From assembly GCA_024636495.1 (NCBI GenBank), contig JAGXGZ010000053.1, positions 1 to 64,000 on the forward strand: a DNA stretch of 64,000 nucleotides, given 5' to 3'. A program made the translations under genes and the position numbers. The stretch is from Roseobacter sp. (GTDB taxonomy: Bacteria; Pseudomonadota; Alphaproteobacteria; Rhodobacterales; Rhodobacteraceae). The notes below the pieces were generated by a model. It saw nothing but the letters and a program-made list of their open reading frames with translations. It was not told the DNA's origin and ran no database searches. Shown piece by piece: positions 62,654-64,000 of the stretch. How positions within the stretch are numbered: position 1 is the stretch's first letter; each line of letters begins with the position of its first letter.

Positions 62654-63367
62654 ATGCGCCCCTCAGGACGAAATCTCGATGAAATGCGTGCTGTTTCTGT
62701 TGAAACAGGCTTTACCAAACACGCCGAAGGGTCGGCGCTGATCAAGATGGGCGACACACATGTTTTGTGTACCGCCACCATCGAAGATCGCGTTCCACCG
62801 TTTATCAAAGGGTCCGGCCTTGGATGGGTCACAGCCGAATATGGCATGTTGCCCCGCGCCACGAATACCCGCATGCGCCGCGAGGCCGCGATGGGCAAGC
62901 AAGGCGGGCGTACCGTTGAAATCCAACGCCTGATTGGCCGTGCCCTGCGCGCTGGCGTAGACCGCAGCGCACTTGGCGAACGCCAGATTACCATCGATTG
63001 CGATGTCTTGCAGGCGGATGGCGGCACGCGGTGTGCCTCGATCACCGGAGGCTGGATCGCATTGCGTCTTGCCGTTAACAAACTGATGAAAGCTGGCGAT
63101 GTCGTGAATGATCCGTTGGTCGATCCGGTCGCAGCGATCAGCTGTGGCATCTATGCGGGCCAGCCCGTGCTTGATCTCGACTACCCCGAGGATTCGGAGG
63201 CCGGCGTAGACGGCAACTTTATCATGACCGGCACGGGGCGGCTGATCGAGATTCAAATGAGCGCAGAAGGGTCCACCTATTCGCGCGACCAGATGAACCA
63301 ATTGATGGACCTTGCCGAAAAAGGCGTGTCCAAGCTGGTCGAAATTCAAAAGGCCGCATCTGCATGA
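62654..63367 (+). CDS. rph: Ribonuclease PH
   Basis: A 237-residue phosphate-dependent exoribonuclease that trims tRNA 3' ends. Motifs are [80 protein letters not shown] and [20 protein letters not shown]. The start ATG at 62654 has AAAGGA upstream. It is coupled to rdgB through an ATGA overlap. The hrcA-grpE / rph-rdgB-hemW arrangement is widespread in alphaproteobacteria. Confidence 0.97.
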   Translation: MRPSGRNLDEMRAVSVETGFTKHAEGSALIKMGDTHVLCTATIEDRVPPFIKGSGLGWVTAEYGMLPRATNTRMRREAAMGKQGGRTVEIQRLIGRALRAGVDRSALGERQITIDCDVLQADGGTRCASITGGWIALRLAVNKLMKAGDVVNDPLVDPVAAISCGIYAGQPVLDLDYPEDSEAGVDGNFIMTGTGRLIEIQMSAEGSTYSRDQMNQLMDLAEKGVSKLVEIQKAASA

Positions 63368-63975
63368 CACGGAAATTTACCGGCGATCAAATCCTGATCG
63401 CCACCCACAACGCAGGCAAGCTTGAGGAAATGACCGAACTCTTCGCGCCGTTCGGCGTGCGCGTTGTGGGTGCTGCCAAGATGAAGCTGGCTGAACCCGA
63501 AGAGACAGAGACGACATTTATCGGTAACGCCCGGATCAAAGCGGTCGCAGCGGTCAAAGCAACCGGCCTGCCCGCTTTGGCCGATGATTCAGGGATCGAA
63601 GTTGACGCGCTGGACGGTGCCCCCGGTGTCTATACCGCGGATTGGTCAGAGACACCGAATGGACGCGACTTTGTCATGGCAATGACCAAGACGCATAACC
63701 TGCTTGAAGAAAAGAATGCGCCCCATCCACGGCACGCCCGTTTTTGTGCGACGTTGGTCTTGGCCTGGCCCGACGGGCACGAAGAGATCTTTGAAGGAAC
63801 GGTGAATGGCACGCTGGTCTGGCCAATGCGCGGGACAGTTGGTCATGGCTATGATCCGATGTTTCAACCCGATGGCTACAGCCAGACATTTGCGGAAATG
63901 TCCCATGACGAAAAGAACAAGATCAGCCACCGTGCGGATGCGTTCGCCAAATTGACGTCAGCCTGTTTTGACTGA
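63364..63975 (+). CDS. rdgB: Non-canonical purine NTP pyrophosphatase (dITP/XTP)
   Basis: A 203-residue house-cleaning enzyme of the HAM1/RdgB family that removes ITP, dITP and [63 protein letters not shown] and [20 protein letters not shown] are typical. ATGA overlap with rph and a further overlap with the start of hemW form a tight operon. Confidence 0.96.
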   Translation: MTRKFTGDQILIATHNAGKLEEMTELFAPFGVRVVGAAKMKLAEPEETETTFIGNARIKAVAAVKATGLPALADDSGIEVDALDGAPGVYTADWSETPNGRDFVMAMTKTHNLLEEKNAPHPRHARFCATLVLAWPDGHEEIFEGTVNGTLVWPMRGTVGHGYDPMFQPDGYSQTFAEMSHDEKNKISHRADAFAKLTSACFD

Positions 63976-64000
63976 AGACTGGCGTCAGGGCGGGTTCGGG
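63968..64000 (+). CDS. hemW: Start of HemW-type radical SAM haem chaperone, cut by window edge
   Basis: A TTG at 63968 opens the frame [11 protein letters not shown], which matches the usual beginning of HemW proteins (followed by a segment leading to the CxxxCxxC motif, outside the window). It overlaps the rdgB stop, as in many alphaproteobacteria. Only 11 residues are visible, so the call rests on position and this short match. Confidence 0.55.
   Translation, partial: MTEDWRQGGFG

Overview
The window looks like a chromosomal segment of a Roseobacter-group alphaproteobacterium (Rhodobacterales). This rests on gene content and order: a rimP-nusA-ylxR/Q-infB operon, hrcA-grpE next to rph-rdgB-hemW, a secA / parvulin / argJ / mutT block, an exported MsrA, a CtrA-type site, and an orphan gene-transfer-agent-type spike base gene. 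The species cannot be fixed from sequence reading alone.

Positions 1 to about 16.2 kb are an accessory, exopolysaccharide-related region full of insertion-sequence debris. It holds a partial IS66-type transposase, a Nudix hydrolase, a membrane-anchored CapD/WbpM-type nucleotide-sugar enzyme, an ISAs1 pseudogene joined to an IS5 fragment, a complete IS3 element, glmS between a relic IS6 end and a decayed full-length IS6 copy, a Wza-like export lipoprotein, YjbF- and YjbH-type proteins, a PPP-type phosphatase, an ExoY/WbaP-type priming sugar transferase and the spike base gene. Sugar precursor supply (GlmS, CapD-like), lipid-linked priming and outer-membrane export thus sit together, although mobile elements have broken up the cluster.

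From 16.3 to 34.5 kb the content is core: secA, a periplasmic parvulin, argJ, mutT, a 44-residue small protein, the rimP-nusA-ylxR/Q-infB operon with an attenuator-like leader, a short solute-binding protein with a proline iminopeptidase, ubiG, a MarR regulator, a Nit-type amidase, grxC, comF, an NDUFAF5-like protein and hemH.

From 34.5 to 45.9 kb lies an envelope and stress block: a 60-residue exported protein, two L,D-transpeptidases, a CAP-domain lipoprotein, a bacterial voltage-gated sodium channel, an RNA methyltransferase, a coupled ABC exporter pair, a CCA-type nucleotidyltransferase, two Nudix enzymes and Hsp33. Most are on the minus strand in one closely spaced run.

From 45.9 to 64 kb are a REC-PP2C phosphatase with a divergent Hpt protein, ilvA and argG (divergent), a periplasmic small-domain protein, a coupled class IV aminotransferase and sulfotransferase, msrA, a PfkB kinase coupled to a malic enzyme, a GT61 glycosyltransferase, mutS behind a CtrA-type site, grpE, hrcA, rph, rdgB and the first codons of hemW. 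I see no rRNA, tRNA or CRISPR array.

I found no convincing wholly new system. The best leads are the IS6-bracketed glmS, the rimP leader attenuator, the REC-PP2C/Hpt pair, the aminotransferase-sulfotransferase pair, the NDUFAF5-like protein without its glycine motif, and the spike base gene beside polysaccharide genes.
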